Assembly (NCBI GenBank): GCA_000715855.1
Contig: KL571360.1
Coordinates: 1 to 6,766, forward strand
DNA length: 6,766 bases
Direction of reading: 5' to 3'
Source of the DNA: Actinoplanes liguriensis
GTDB lineage: Bacteria; Actinomycetota; Actinomycetes; Mycobacteriales; Micromonosporaceae
Of the stretch, positions 1 to 6,611 are shown piece after piece. The translations under genes were made by a program, and so were the position numbers. The notes under the pieces are model-generated. The model made no database searches. It was not told the origin of the DNA and saw only the letters and a list, made by a program, of their open reading frames with translations. How positions within the stretch are numbered: position 1 is the first letter of the stretch; the number at the start of each line of letters is the position of its first letter.

Positions 1-21
1 AGAGATGTGTATAAGAGACAG
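1..21. other. Sequencing-adapter remnant (Nextera/Tn5 mosaic end)
   Basis: Bases 3-21 read AGATGTGTATAAGAGACAG, which is exactly the 19-bp synthetic mosaic end recognised by the hyperactive Tn5 transposase in Nextera libraries. Translated, it gives the peptides MCIRDR or MYKRQ, which are familiar artefact N-termini in draft-genome protein sets. Base 2 (G) also fits the base before the mosaic end in the read-2 adapter. The sequence is AT-rich in an otherwise very GC-rich window. It is not the natural IS50 outer or inner end, so it should be read as untrimmed adapter at a contig edge and not as a transposon. Genomic sequence starts at about base 22. Confidence 0.97.
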
Positions 22-975
22 ACGCGGCTCTGGCACACGCTGGACACCGAGCTCTCCGCGTCCGAGGTTCTCAGCCGCGCCCAGGCGAATCTGGACCGGG
101 TCGGCGCCGAGCTGCGCGCCGTCGCCGCCGAGATGGTCGGCGGCAAGGCGGATGACGAGACGGTCCGCCGCGCGCTGGACTCCATCGCCGGCCGTCATCC
201 GGACAATCAGACGATCGTCGGCCTGGCCAAGGTCACGATGGACGAGGCGACCGAGTTCGTCCGCGCGCACGACGCGGTGTCGCTGGTGGACGATCCGTGC
301 GTGATCGAGGAGATGCCGGAGTTCGCCCGGGGTGTCGCGGTGGCCTATTGCGACCCGCCCGGCCCGCTGGAGACGGCGGACGTGCCGACGTTCTACTGCA
401 TCGCCCCGGCGCCGTCCGGCTGGTCCGCCGAGCGGGTTCTCAGCTTCTACCGGGAGTACAACAACGAGATGATCCGGAATCTCACCGTCCACGAGGCCAT
501 GCCGGGTCACTTCCTGCAGCTCGCGCACGCCCGCCGGTTCCGGGGCAGCAGCCCGGTCCGCGCGCTGGGCTGGTCCGGGCCGTTCGTCGAGGGCTGGGCG
601 GTCTACGCCGAGGAGATGATGGTCGGCCTCGGCTTCGGCGGCCCGGCCGTGCGGATGCAGCAGCTCAAGATGCAGCTCCGGATGAGCCTGAACGCGATCA
701 TCGACCAGCTGACGCACTGCGAGGGCCTGGCCGAGTCGGAGGCGATGGCGCTGATGACCGGGCGTGGCTTCCAGGAGGAGGGCGAGGCGGCCGGCAAGTG
801 GCGGCGGGCGCTGCTCACCTCGACCCAGCTCTCGACGTATTTCGTGGGCTACACCGAGGTGGCGGCGATCGCTGCGGCCCGTCCGTTCGGCGCTACGCCG
901 AAGGCCTGGCACGACGCGATGCTGGCGCACGGCTCCCCGCCCCCACGCCACCTCCGCACCCTCCTCGGCGTCTGA
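22..975 (+). CDS. DUF885 family protein, putative metallopeptidase-like (5'-truncated)
   Basis: The visible 317 codons are the C-terminal part of a DUF885 (PF05960) protein. The family usually runs to roughly 550-600 residues, so the N-terminal portion is off the contig. The hallmark is the block YNNEMIRNLTVHEAMPGH. Numbering from base 22, H157, E158 and H163 form HE(x)4H, with the histidine codons at 490-492 and 508-510. It is followed by FVEGWAVYAEEMM, whose E190 (codon 589-591) is a plausible third metal ligand. This H-E-H plus downstream E layout recalls zinc metallopeptidases. That catalytic role is inferred from the motif. The reading frame is open from base 7, but the codons before 22 are adapter, so the ATG at 7 is not a real start. 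The stop is TGA at 973-975. The gene converges on the lipoprotein gene at 1234-1836, and no functional link between them is evident. Confidence 0.9.
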   Translation, partial: TRLWHTLDTELSASEVLSRAQANLDRVGAELRAVAAEMVGGKADDETVRRALDSIAGRHPDNQTIVGLAKVTMDEATEFVRAHDAVSLVDDPCVIEEMPEFARGVAVAYCDPPGPLETADVPTFYCIAPAPSGWSAERVLSFYREYNNEMIRNLTVHEAMPGHFLQLAHARRFRGSSPVRALGWSGPFVEGWAVYAEEMMVGLGFGGPAVRMQQLKMQLRMSLNAIIDQLTHCEGLAESEAMALMTGRGFQEEGEAAGKWRRALLTSTQLSTYFVGYTEVAAIAAARPFGATPKAWHDAMLAHGSPPPRHLRTLLGV

Positions 976-1030
976 CCCCGAAACCCCACCACCCACCCCG
1001 ACGCCGCACGTCACCCTCCCGGCCGGCCCT
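976..1030 (+). other. C-rich, G-poor segment just after the DUF885 stop (possible Rho-utilisation region)
   Basis: In bases 976-1020 I count about 29 C, 5 G, 9 A and 2 T. A C-rich, G-poor unstructured transcript is the typical substrate for Rho loading, and the position directly after a stop codon suits factor-dependent termination of the DUF885 transcript. There is no hairpin with a T tract immediately after the stop. The Rho role is inferred from composition only. Confidence 0.3.
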
Positions 1031-1133
1031 CACCGTTGTTGTCCAGCCCGCATAACCACGGTGGGCGCCAGCTGGGACGGTAGGTCGCGGTGTCACCAGG
1101 TTGGTGCTGGGCGTCGCGGTCCGGGCTGGGCCT
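1031..1133. repeat. Tandem repeat unit 1 (103 bp) with internal hairpin
   Basis: This is the first of two contiguous units with a 103-bp period. From 1042 to 1133 it matches 1145-1236 at about 72 of 92 positions by hand alignment. The first 32 bases of that span (1042-1073 against 1145-1176) differ at only two positions, 1053 and 1066. Arms at 1031-1040 (CACCGTTGTT) and 1054-1063 (AACCACGGTG) form a 10-bp stem with one mismatch around a 13-nt loop, TCCAGCCCGCA plus one base at each side. The unit lies wholly between convergent genes. The hairpin could contribute to bidirectional termination, though it has no T tract. Origin by local duplication of a dispersed intergenic element is an inference. 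Confidence 0.75.
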
Positions 1134-1236
1134 GGCCGTGGTTATCCAGCCCGCAAAACCACGGTGGGGGCCAGCTCGAGCCGTGGGCCGCGTTGCCTCC
1201 CGGCCCGTGCCGGCCGTCGCGGCCCGGGCTGGGTCA
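1134..1236. repeat. Tandem repeat unit 2 (103 bp) with internal hairpin
   Basis: This second copy of the 103-bp unit starts where unit 1 stops and ends exactly on the last base of the minus-strand lipoprotein stop codon (1234-1236). A perfect 8-bp stem, CCGTGGTT (1136-1143) with AACCACGG (1157-1164), encloses a 13-nt loop with the same TCCAGCCCGCA core as unit 1. An alternative 8-bp pairing, CGGGCTGG (1122-1129) with CCAGCCCG (1146-1153), would exclude this hairpin. CGGGCTGG occurs again at 1225-1232 and 1243-1250. A terminator for the lipoprotein transcript is possible but unproven. Confidence 0.75.
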
Positions 1237-1836
1237 GGTTGCCGGGCTGGGGTGGAAGCCGGCGGCGTCGGCGGTGGCGGTGAACTCGGTGAGGGTCATG
1301 TCCAGCTTCACGCCGGCCAGGACACCGGTGAAGGCCGCCAGCGCGCCGTCCCCGGTCACGCACACCTCGAAGCCGCCGGTCAGCTTCACGCAGGCGGCGT
1401 GCCGCTCGGCGATGGTGGTGTCCCGCTCGGTGATCTCCAGGGACGGGTCCGCGGCGGCCGCCCGGAGTTTCGCCTCGACCGCGTCCGGCGTGATCATGCC
1501 GGTGGCCGGGGGCAGCTCGGCCGCGCCGGGGGCGGACTCCACGCAGGTGGAAGCACACCGTGTGGTGGCCGTGGGCGTGACGATCAGCAGACCTCCGGGC
1601 CAGCGGTACGCCGTACGGGAAGAGTCTTGAATGATTGTCGCGGTGCCCCCGTCACCCAGGCGGTAGGTCGCGGTGTAGGTCAGCCCGGACGAGTCCGCGA
1701 TCTGGCCGGCGACCTGCGCGACGGCGTCGGCCGGACCGACCCCGGCCGCGCTGGCCTGGTCGAGATCGGTGCACGCGGTCGCGGCGAGCAGCGCGCCGAC
1801 GGCCAGGAAAGCATTCAGGAATCGACTGCGGGCCAC
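1234..1836 (-). CDS. Putative secreted lipoprotein, function unknown
   Basis: The protein has about 200 residues and a lipoprotein signal: the basic start MARSRF, a hydrophobic stretch (FLAVGALLAATA) and a lipobox LAATAC, with C22 as the likely lipidated cysteine. The mature part should sit on the outer face of the membrane. It contains four further cysteines (C94, C98, C149, C159), which could form two disulfides. The central run TYTATYRLGDGG to AYRWPGGLLIVTP looks like alternating beta strands. I do not recognise a named family, and a LolA/LppX-like lipid-binding fold is only a guess. I chose the GTG at 1836 because GAGGG lies 3-7 nt upstream and this start gives a compact signal peptide. 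In-frame alternatives are GTG at 1845 and TTG at 1872. The gene lies 73 bp downstream of the PilZ gene on the same strand. That gap is unusually AT-rich and may hold its own promoter, but no clear -35/-10 pair is visible. Confidence 0.75.
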   Translation of the reverse strand: MARSRFLNAFLAVGALLAATACTDLDQASAAGVGPADAVAQVAGQIADSSGLTYTATYRLGDGGTATIIQDSSRTAYRWPGGLLIVTPTATTRCASTCVESAPGAAELPPATGMITPDAVEAKLRAAAADPSLEITERDTTIAERHAACVKLTGGFEVCVTGDGALAAFTGVLAGVKLDMTLTEFTATADAAGFHPSPAT

Positions 1837-1909
1837 GTCCCTCACCCTGGTCCAGCGTCCTGCCGCGCGCAAACGATATATGTCAGTCGATAAAGGCCGG
1901 GAATTGTTT

Positions 1910-2539
1910 TCAGGCCGACTCGGCGGTTTTGGTGCGCATCATGAGTTGATACCGCATGACATAACGTCGAATGATCTTCGCATCCGACTCGGACGGGTCG
2001 TAGAGGGCGACCATCTCCACCGACAGCGGCCCGCGGACCGGCACCTGCTGCCGCATCGCGCTGGCCTTCGTCACGGTCGCCGTGAACTCCACCTCGTCGC
2101 CGCCGAGCTGGGCCCGGAGGTCCACCTCGTGCCCGGGACGCACCTCGACGTCGGTGAAGTGGGCGCGCACCGCGCGCTCGCTGATGTCGTGGATGAAGCC
2201 GATCGCGTCGGGGTGCCCGGATCGGGTCATCACGATCGGCTCGCCGCCGCCTCCGCGCACGTAGAGCCGGTTCTGGACGATCTCCGGCGCACCGGTCAGG
2301 CGCAGCTCGGCGCGGTTCTCGTCGGTGGTGGCGACGATGGCGGAGACCACATACCGTCCGCGGGGCGCCGCGGCCCAGCGCAGGATCACCGTGGAGCCCT
2401 TCAGCGGCATGTGGGCGCGGGGGAGCGAAACGGTGACGGCCGTGTCGGTGGCGGTCACGATCCGGACGCCGGGGCGGATATCGCCTTCGGCTTCCATCTC
2501 GACGCGTGAGCCGTCCTCGGGAAACAGGCTGCTGCTCAT
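1910..2539 (-). CDS. PilZ domain protein, putative c-di-GMP receptor
   Basis: The protein has 209 residues and a YcgR-like plan. An N-terminal beta-rich domain (about 10-88) comes first, including SRVEMEAEGD and the strand-like GSTVILRWAAAPRGRYVVSAIVA. A PilZ domain (about 89-180) follows. Its RxxxR motif is R91-L-Y-V-R95. The second c-di-GMP motif, (D/N)xSxxG, is present as D118-I-S-E-R-A123, so the usual glycine is alanine. A basic tail (IIRRYVMRYQLMMRTK) ends the protein, as in many PilZ proteins. PilZ proteins of this kind bind c-di-GMP and modulate flagellar motility or envelope functions, and that role here is inferred. The ATG at 2539 is chosen because AGGGGG (2549-2544 on the minus strand) sits 4 nt upstream. 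The open frame extends to 2689, but that stretch overlaps the FliA-like promoter and looks non-coding. The gene is divergent from eno. Confidence 0.88.
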   Translation of the reverse strand: MSSSLFPEDGSRVEMEAEGDIRPGVRIVTATDTAVTVSLPRAHMPLKGSTVILRWAAAPRGRYVVSAIVATTDENRAELRLTGAPEIVQNRLYVRGGGGEPIVMTRSGHPDAIGFIHDISERAVRAHFTDVEVRPGHEVDLRAQLGGDEVEFTATVTKASAMRQQVPVRGPLSVEMVALYDPSESDAKIIRRYVMRYQLMMRTKTAESA

Positions 2540-2548
2540 AGTGCCCCC

Positions 2549-2577
2549 TGTTTCGGCAGGCGGGCCGCGGTCTTGAG
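2549..2577 (-). promoter_or_regulatory. Candidate FliA (sigma-28 type) promoter of the PilZ gene
   Basis: On the minus strand CTCAA (2577-2573) is followed by exactly 15 nt and then GCCGAAACA (2557-2549). This fits the general flagellar-sigma pattern (a -35 box, about 15 nt, GCCGATAA-like -10). From memory it also fits the Actinoplanes missouriensis FliA consensus, roughly CTCA(A/C)-N15/16-GCCGAA(A/T)A. It sits immediately upstream of a PilZ gene, a plausible motility target. The -10 box ends only about 10 nt before the ATG at 2539, so the predicted transcript would start a few bases from the start codon and exclude most of the Shine-Dalgarno-like AGGGGG. Confidence 0.6.
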
Positions 2578-3995
<1,418 letters not shown>

Positions 3996-4019
3996 CACCC
4001 GACCGGCCATCATGGTGAA

Positions 4020-4047
4020 GTGGCACCCGGGCCCACTCGGGTGCCAC
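4020..4047 (+). terminator. Strong hairpin after eno (terminator or attenuator)
   Basis: GTGGCACCCG (4020-4029) pairs perfectly with CGGGTGCCAC (4038-4047) around an 8-nt loop. It starts 25 nt after the eno stop and ends 31 nt before the divIC-like ATG. No T tract follows (ACAATCCGTG), so as an intrinsic terminator it is non-canonical. T-less hairpins are frequent after actinobacterial genes. It may separate high eno expression from lower divIC-operon expression, or protect the eno mRNA 3' end. As DNA it is also a large inverted repeat that could bind a regulator. Confidence 0.55.
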
Positions 4048-4078
4048 AATCCGTGACGGTTGTGGGGGAGGGGTGGAG

Positions 4079-4681
4079 ATGACACAGCGTCGCATGCCGA
4101 GCGGTCAGGGTCCGTCCCGTCGCTCGGGTGGCACGACTGGTCGCCCCGGCACGTCGTCCCGCACCCGCAACACCGGCACGATCCGGGTGGACGCCCGCCC
4201 GACCGTCCGGGTCCCGACCTCGCGCACTGCCAGGCCGACCGGCTCGCGGCGCACCTCGCAGTCCGGTGGTCCCGCGGCCCGGCGCACCGACGCCCCGCGT
4301 CCCCGCGCGCTGACCGGCCGGGCCACGATCCTGCTGGCGGTCTTCGTCGTGCTGGCGCTGGCCTATACGTATCCGATCCGGGTCTATCTCCAGCAGGAGT
4401 CGGAGATCGCCCAGTTGCAGCGCGCGCAGGCCGCCCAGAAGGCGCAGATCGCGGCGACCTCCAGCGAGCTGGACAAGTGGCGCGACCCGGAGTACATCCG
4501 GATTCAGGCCCGGAAAGAGCTTTATTACGTACGTCGTGGTGAGGCCCCTCTGCTGGTCATCAACGACCCGCTCGGCGCGGCCCGCGACTCCGACCAGAAA
4601 GCCCCGGCGGCCGTCCCGGACCGCTGGTACGACACGCTGTGGAACAGCGTCCGAGCCGCCGACGCGGAGCCCTCGAACTGA
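4079..4681 (+). CDS. divIC: Septum formation initiator family protein (DivIC/FtsB-like)
   Basis: This is a 200-residue bitopic membrane protein of the FtsB/DivIC family, which partners FtsL and FtsQ/DivIB in the divisome and helps activate septal peptidoglycan synthesis. Residues 1-80 are a basic, Arg/Pro/Ser/Thr-rich, low-complexity cytoplasmic segment. A single membrane helix lies at about 82-100 (ATILLAVFVVLALAYTYPI). A coiled coil follows at about 103-133 (QQESEIAQLQRAQAAQKAQI), then the family signature WRDPEYIRIQARKELYYVRRGE at 134-155. The tail is Asp/Ala-rich with a terminal DRWYDTLWNSV block. The ATG at 4079 is preferred over the GTG at 4073 because GGAGGGG (4067-4073) is spaced 5 nt from it. 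It heads a four-gene overlapping set, and the stop shares one base with the DUF501 start (TGATG). Location beside eno is a standard actinobacterial context. Confidence 0.92.
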   Translation: MTQRRMPSGQGPSRRSGGTTGRPGTSSRTRNTGTIRVDARPTVRVPTSRTARPTGSRRTSQSGGPAARRTDAPRPRALTGRATILLAVFVVLALAYTYPIRVYLQQESEIAQLQRAQAAQKAQIAATSSELDKWRDPEYIRIQARKELYYVRRGEAPLLVINDPLGAARDSDQKAPAAVPDRWYDTLWNSVRAADAEPSN

Positions 4682-5181
4682 TGGAAGAACCGACCCCAGC
4701 CGACCTCGACATCGTGGCGGCCCAGCTCGGCCGCCGTCCCCGCGGCACCCGGGCGATCGCGCACCGCTGCCCGTGCGGGAACCCGGACGTGGTGGAGACC
4801 GCACCGCGGCTCGACGACGGCACGCCGTTCCCCACGATGTACTACCTGACCTGTCCACATGCCACCGCCGCGTGCAGCCGGCTGGAGTCGGCCGGCGTGA
4901 TGCGGGACATGCAGGAGCGGTTGAGCACGGATCCCGAGCTCGCGGCGCACTACGCGAAGGCCCACCAGGACTATCTGGACCGTCGCCAGGCGATCGAGGA
5001 CGTGCCGGAGATCCGCAACGTGTCCGCGGGCGGCATGCCGGACCGGGTGAAGTGCCTGCACGTGCAGCTCGGGCACGCGCTGGCCGCGGGCCGCGGGGTG
5101 AACCCGTTCGGCGACGAGGTCCGCGACGCGGTCGAGCCTTGGTGGATCGACGGCCCGTGTGTGAAAAAAGACGAATGCTGA
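4681..5181 (+). CDS. DUF501 domain-containing protein, function unknown
   Basis: The 166-residue protein matches the DUF501 family as I know it: an N-terminal block ending in RCPCGNPDVVETAPRLDDG, then FPTMYYLTCPHA, and a C-terminal KCLHVQLGHALAAGRGVNPFGDEV. It has seven cysteines (C30, C32, C58, C65, C125, C160, C166). The CPC, CPH and CLHV clusters with H60, H127 and H132 could form a metal site, although the family's biochemical role is not known to me. There is no signal peptide or membrane segment, so it is probably cytoplasmic. The gene shares one base with the divIC-like gene before it and overlaps argA by 7 nt, so it is probably translated by coupling. Its own ribosome binding site is weak. 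DUF501 genes regularly sit between the divIC/ftsB-like gene and ppx in actinobacteria. Confidence 0.9.
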   Translation: MEEPTPADLDIVAAQLGRRPRGTRAIAHRCPCGNPDVVETAPRLDDGTPFPTMYYLTCPHATAACSRLESAGVMRDMQERLSTDPELAAHYAKAHQDYLDRRQAIEDVPEIRNVSAGGMPDRVKCLHVQLGHALAAGRGVNPFGDEVRDAVEPWWIDGPCVKKDEC

Positions 5182-5669
5182 TCCGCCGGGCCCGCACCGG
5201 GGACGTGAAGGCGATCCGGGCGCTGGTCGACACGTACACGACGGATCGGCGGCTGCTCAGCAAGGCCACGGTCACCCTCTACGAGTCCGTGCAGGAGTTC
5301 TGGGTCGCGGTCGACGAGGACGACAAGGTTGTCGGTTGCGGCGCCCTGCACGTGATGTGGGAGGACCTGGCGGAGATCCGCACGGTCGCCGTCCACCCCG
5401 ACCACCGGGGGCACAAACTCGGTCATCGGATCGTCACGGCGCTTCTCGACCAGGCTCGGGAGCTCGGCGTGCGCCGGGTGTTCTGCCTGACCTTCGAGAC
5501 CCGGTTCTTCGGCGCGTTCGGGTTCACCGAGATCGACGGCGCGCCGGTGCCGCACGCCGTCTACGAGCAACTGCTGCGGTCGTACGACGAGGGTGTCGCC
5601 GAGTTCCTGGACCTGGAGCGGGTCAAGCCGAACACGTTGGGGAACACGAGAATGCTGCTGCACCTATGA
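5175..5669 (+). CDS. argA: Amino-acid N-acetyltransferase (short N-acetylglutamate synthase, GNAT family)
   Basis: This 164-residue GNAT protein resembles the short actinobacterial N-acetylglutamate synthases, which transfer acetyl from acetyl-CoA to glutamate as the first step of arginine biosynthesis. Diagnostic segments are MLIRRARTGDVKAIRALVD, VVGCGALHVMWEDLAEIRTVAV, FCLTFETRFFGAFGFTEI and the C-terminal LLRSYDEGVAEFLDLERVKP followed by NTLGNTRMLL. The acetyl-CoA loop VHPDHRGHKLGH (73-84) has R78 and G83, but K81 replaces the usual first glycine of RxxGxG. The classical long ArgA kinase-like regulatory domain is absent, as expected for this type. The ATG at 5175 overlaps DUF501 by 7 nt and has only the weak GAAAAAAG upstream, which suggests coupled translation. 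The stop overlaps ppx by 4 nt (ATGA). Substrate is inferred from family resemblance, and other acyl acceptors are possible. Confidence 0.85.
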   Translation: MLIRRARTGDVKAIRALVDTYTTDRRLLSKATVTLYESVQEFWVAVDEDDKVVGCGALHVMWEDLAEIRTVAVHPDHRGHKLGHRIVTALLDQARELGVRRVFCLTFETRFFGAFGFTEIDGAPVPHAVYEQLLRSYDEGVAEFLDLERVKPNTLGNTRMLLHL

Positions 5670-6577
5670 GGGTCGCCGCGATCGACTGCGGGACGAACGC
5701 GATCCGTCTCCTGATCGCCGACGTCGAGGGTGACCGGCTCACCGACGTGCTCCGCACGATGGAGATCGTCCGTCTGGGCGAGGGCGTCGACCGGACCGGC
5801 ATGCTGTCGCCCGCCGCGATCGAGCGCACCCGCCTCGCCCTCGTCGGCTACGCCGCCGAGATCAAGAGATCAGAAGCGGTCGCCGTACGGATGTGTGCCA
5901 CCTCCGCCTCACGGGACGCCTCGAACGCGCAGGACTTCCGGGACATGGTCCGTGGCGTGCTCGGCGTCGATCCGGAGGTGATCACCGGCGCGGAGGAGGC
6001 CACGCTCTCGTTCCTCGGCGCGGTGAAGGGCCTCGCCGTTCCGGGGCCCTACCTGGTTTTCGACCTGGGTGGCGGCTCCACGGAGTTCGTCACCGGCACG
6101 GATTCGGTGGAGCAGGCCATCTCGATGGACATCGGCTGCGTCCGGATGACCGAGCGTCACCTGCACGGCGACCCGCCTGCCGCGGACGAGCTGGCCGCCG
6201 CGGAGAAGGACGTGACCGCGGCGGTGGAGACCGCGCTGGCCGCGGTCCCGGGTCGCGAGGCGCGGACCCTGGTCGGGCTGGCCGGCACCGTCACCACGGT
6301 CGCCGCGCTCGCGCACGAGCTGCCGGAGTACGACTCGGCCCGCATCCACCACAGCGAGATCAGCCGCGAGACGGTCACCCGGGTCACCGGGGAGCTGCTG
6401 GCGATGACCGTCGAGCAGCGGCTGGCGCTGCCCGTGATGCACCCGGGCCGGGCCGACGTGATCGGCGCCGGCGCGCTGATCATGCGGATCATCATGGAGC
6501 GGTCCGGCCACGACACGGTGATCGCCTCCGAGCACGACATCCTGGACGGCATCGCGTTCGGCCTGGCCACGCGCTGA
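5666..6577 (+). CDS. ppx: Ppx/GppA family phosphatase (exopolyphosphatase)
   Basis: The 303-residue protein belongs to the ASKHA-fold Ppx/GppA family, which hydrolyses inorganic polyphosphate from the end and/or converts pppGpp to ppGpp. The phosphate-binding and nucleotide-fold motifs are all visible: phosphate-1 IDCGTNAIRLLI (6-17), ATSASRDASN (78-87), GAEEA with E110/E111 as the likely catalytic glutamate, DLGGGSTEF (133-141), LAGTVTTVAAL (205-215), GRADVIGAGALIM (261-273) and SEHDILDGIAFGL (288-300). It lacks the C-terminal HD-like extension of E. coli PPX, matching the short actinobacterial form. Translation from the ATG at 5666 overlaps the argA stop by 4 nt, the tightest coupling in the set. 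A hairpin with a T run follows the stop. Whether polyphosphate or pppGpp is the main substrate cannot be read from the sequence. Confidence 0.95.
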   Translation: MRVAAIDCGTNAIRLLIADVEGDRLTDVLRTMEIVRLGEGVDRTGMLSPAAIERTRLALVGYAAEIKRSEAVAVRMCATSASRDASNAQDFRDMVRGVLGVDPEVITGAEEATLSFLGAVKGLAVPGPYLVFDLGGGSTEFVTGTDSVEQAISMDIGCVRMTERHLHGDPPAADELAAAEKDVTAAVETALAAVPGREARTLVGLAGTVTTVAALAHELPEYDSARIHHSEISRETVTRVTGELLAMTVEQRLALPVMHPGRADVIGAGALIMRIIMERSGHDTVIASEHDILDGIAFGLATR

Positions 6578-6611
6578 ACGGGTGGCTCAGGCTGCCCGTT
6601 CAGCCACTTTT
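6576..6611 (+). terminator. Intrinsic-like terminator after ppx
   Basis: Two mutually exclusive hairpins start at the ppx stop. The first is GAACGGG (6576-6582) with CCCGTTC (6595-6601), extendable by two G-T pairs and one G-C pair. The second is GTGGCT (6582-6587) with AGCCAC (6602-6607), followed directly by TTTT (6608-6611). Position and the T run support termination of the divIC-DUF501-argA-ppx transcript. Confidence 0.6.

Noticed and set aside
3..21. Tn5/IS50 transposon end as a sign of a mobile element
   Set aside because: The 19-mer is the engineered mosaic end, not a natural IS50 end. It sits at the very window edge with no transposase or second end, so it is library adapter.
1031..1236. 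The repeats as a CRISPR array
   Set aside because: There are only two units, homology runs across the whole 103 bp instead of repeat plus unique spacer, and no cas gene is present.
1090..1893. 267-codon plus-strand open frame over the intergenic repeats and the lipoprotein gene
   Set aside because: It begins in the tandem repeat and reads antisense through a protein with a clear lipobox signal peptide. Composition is Gly/Arg/Val-rich with no motif.
1871..1909. AT-rich patch upstream of the lipoprotein gene as a defined promoter
   Set aside because: TATATC-like and CTGACA-like strings exist on the minus strand, but no pair has a proper 16-18 bp spacing, so I did not assign boxes.
4010..5275. 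421-codon minus-strand open frame antisense to divIC and DUF501
   Set aside because: The product is Arg/Pro/Gly-rich shadow sequence opposite well-supported genes with family motifs.
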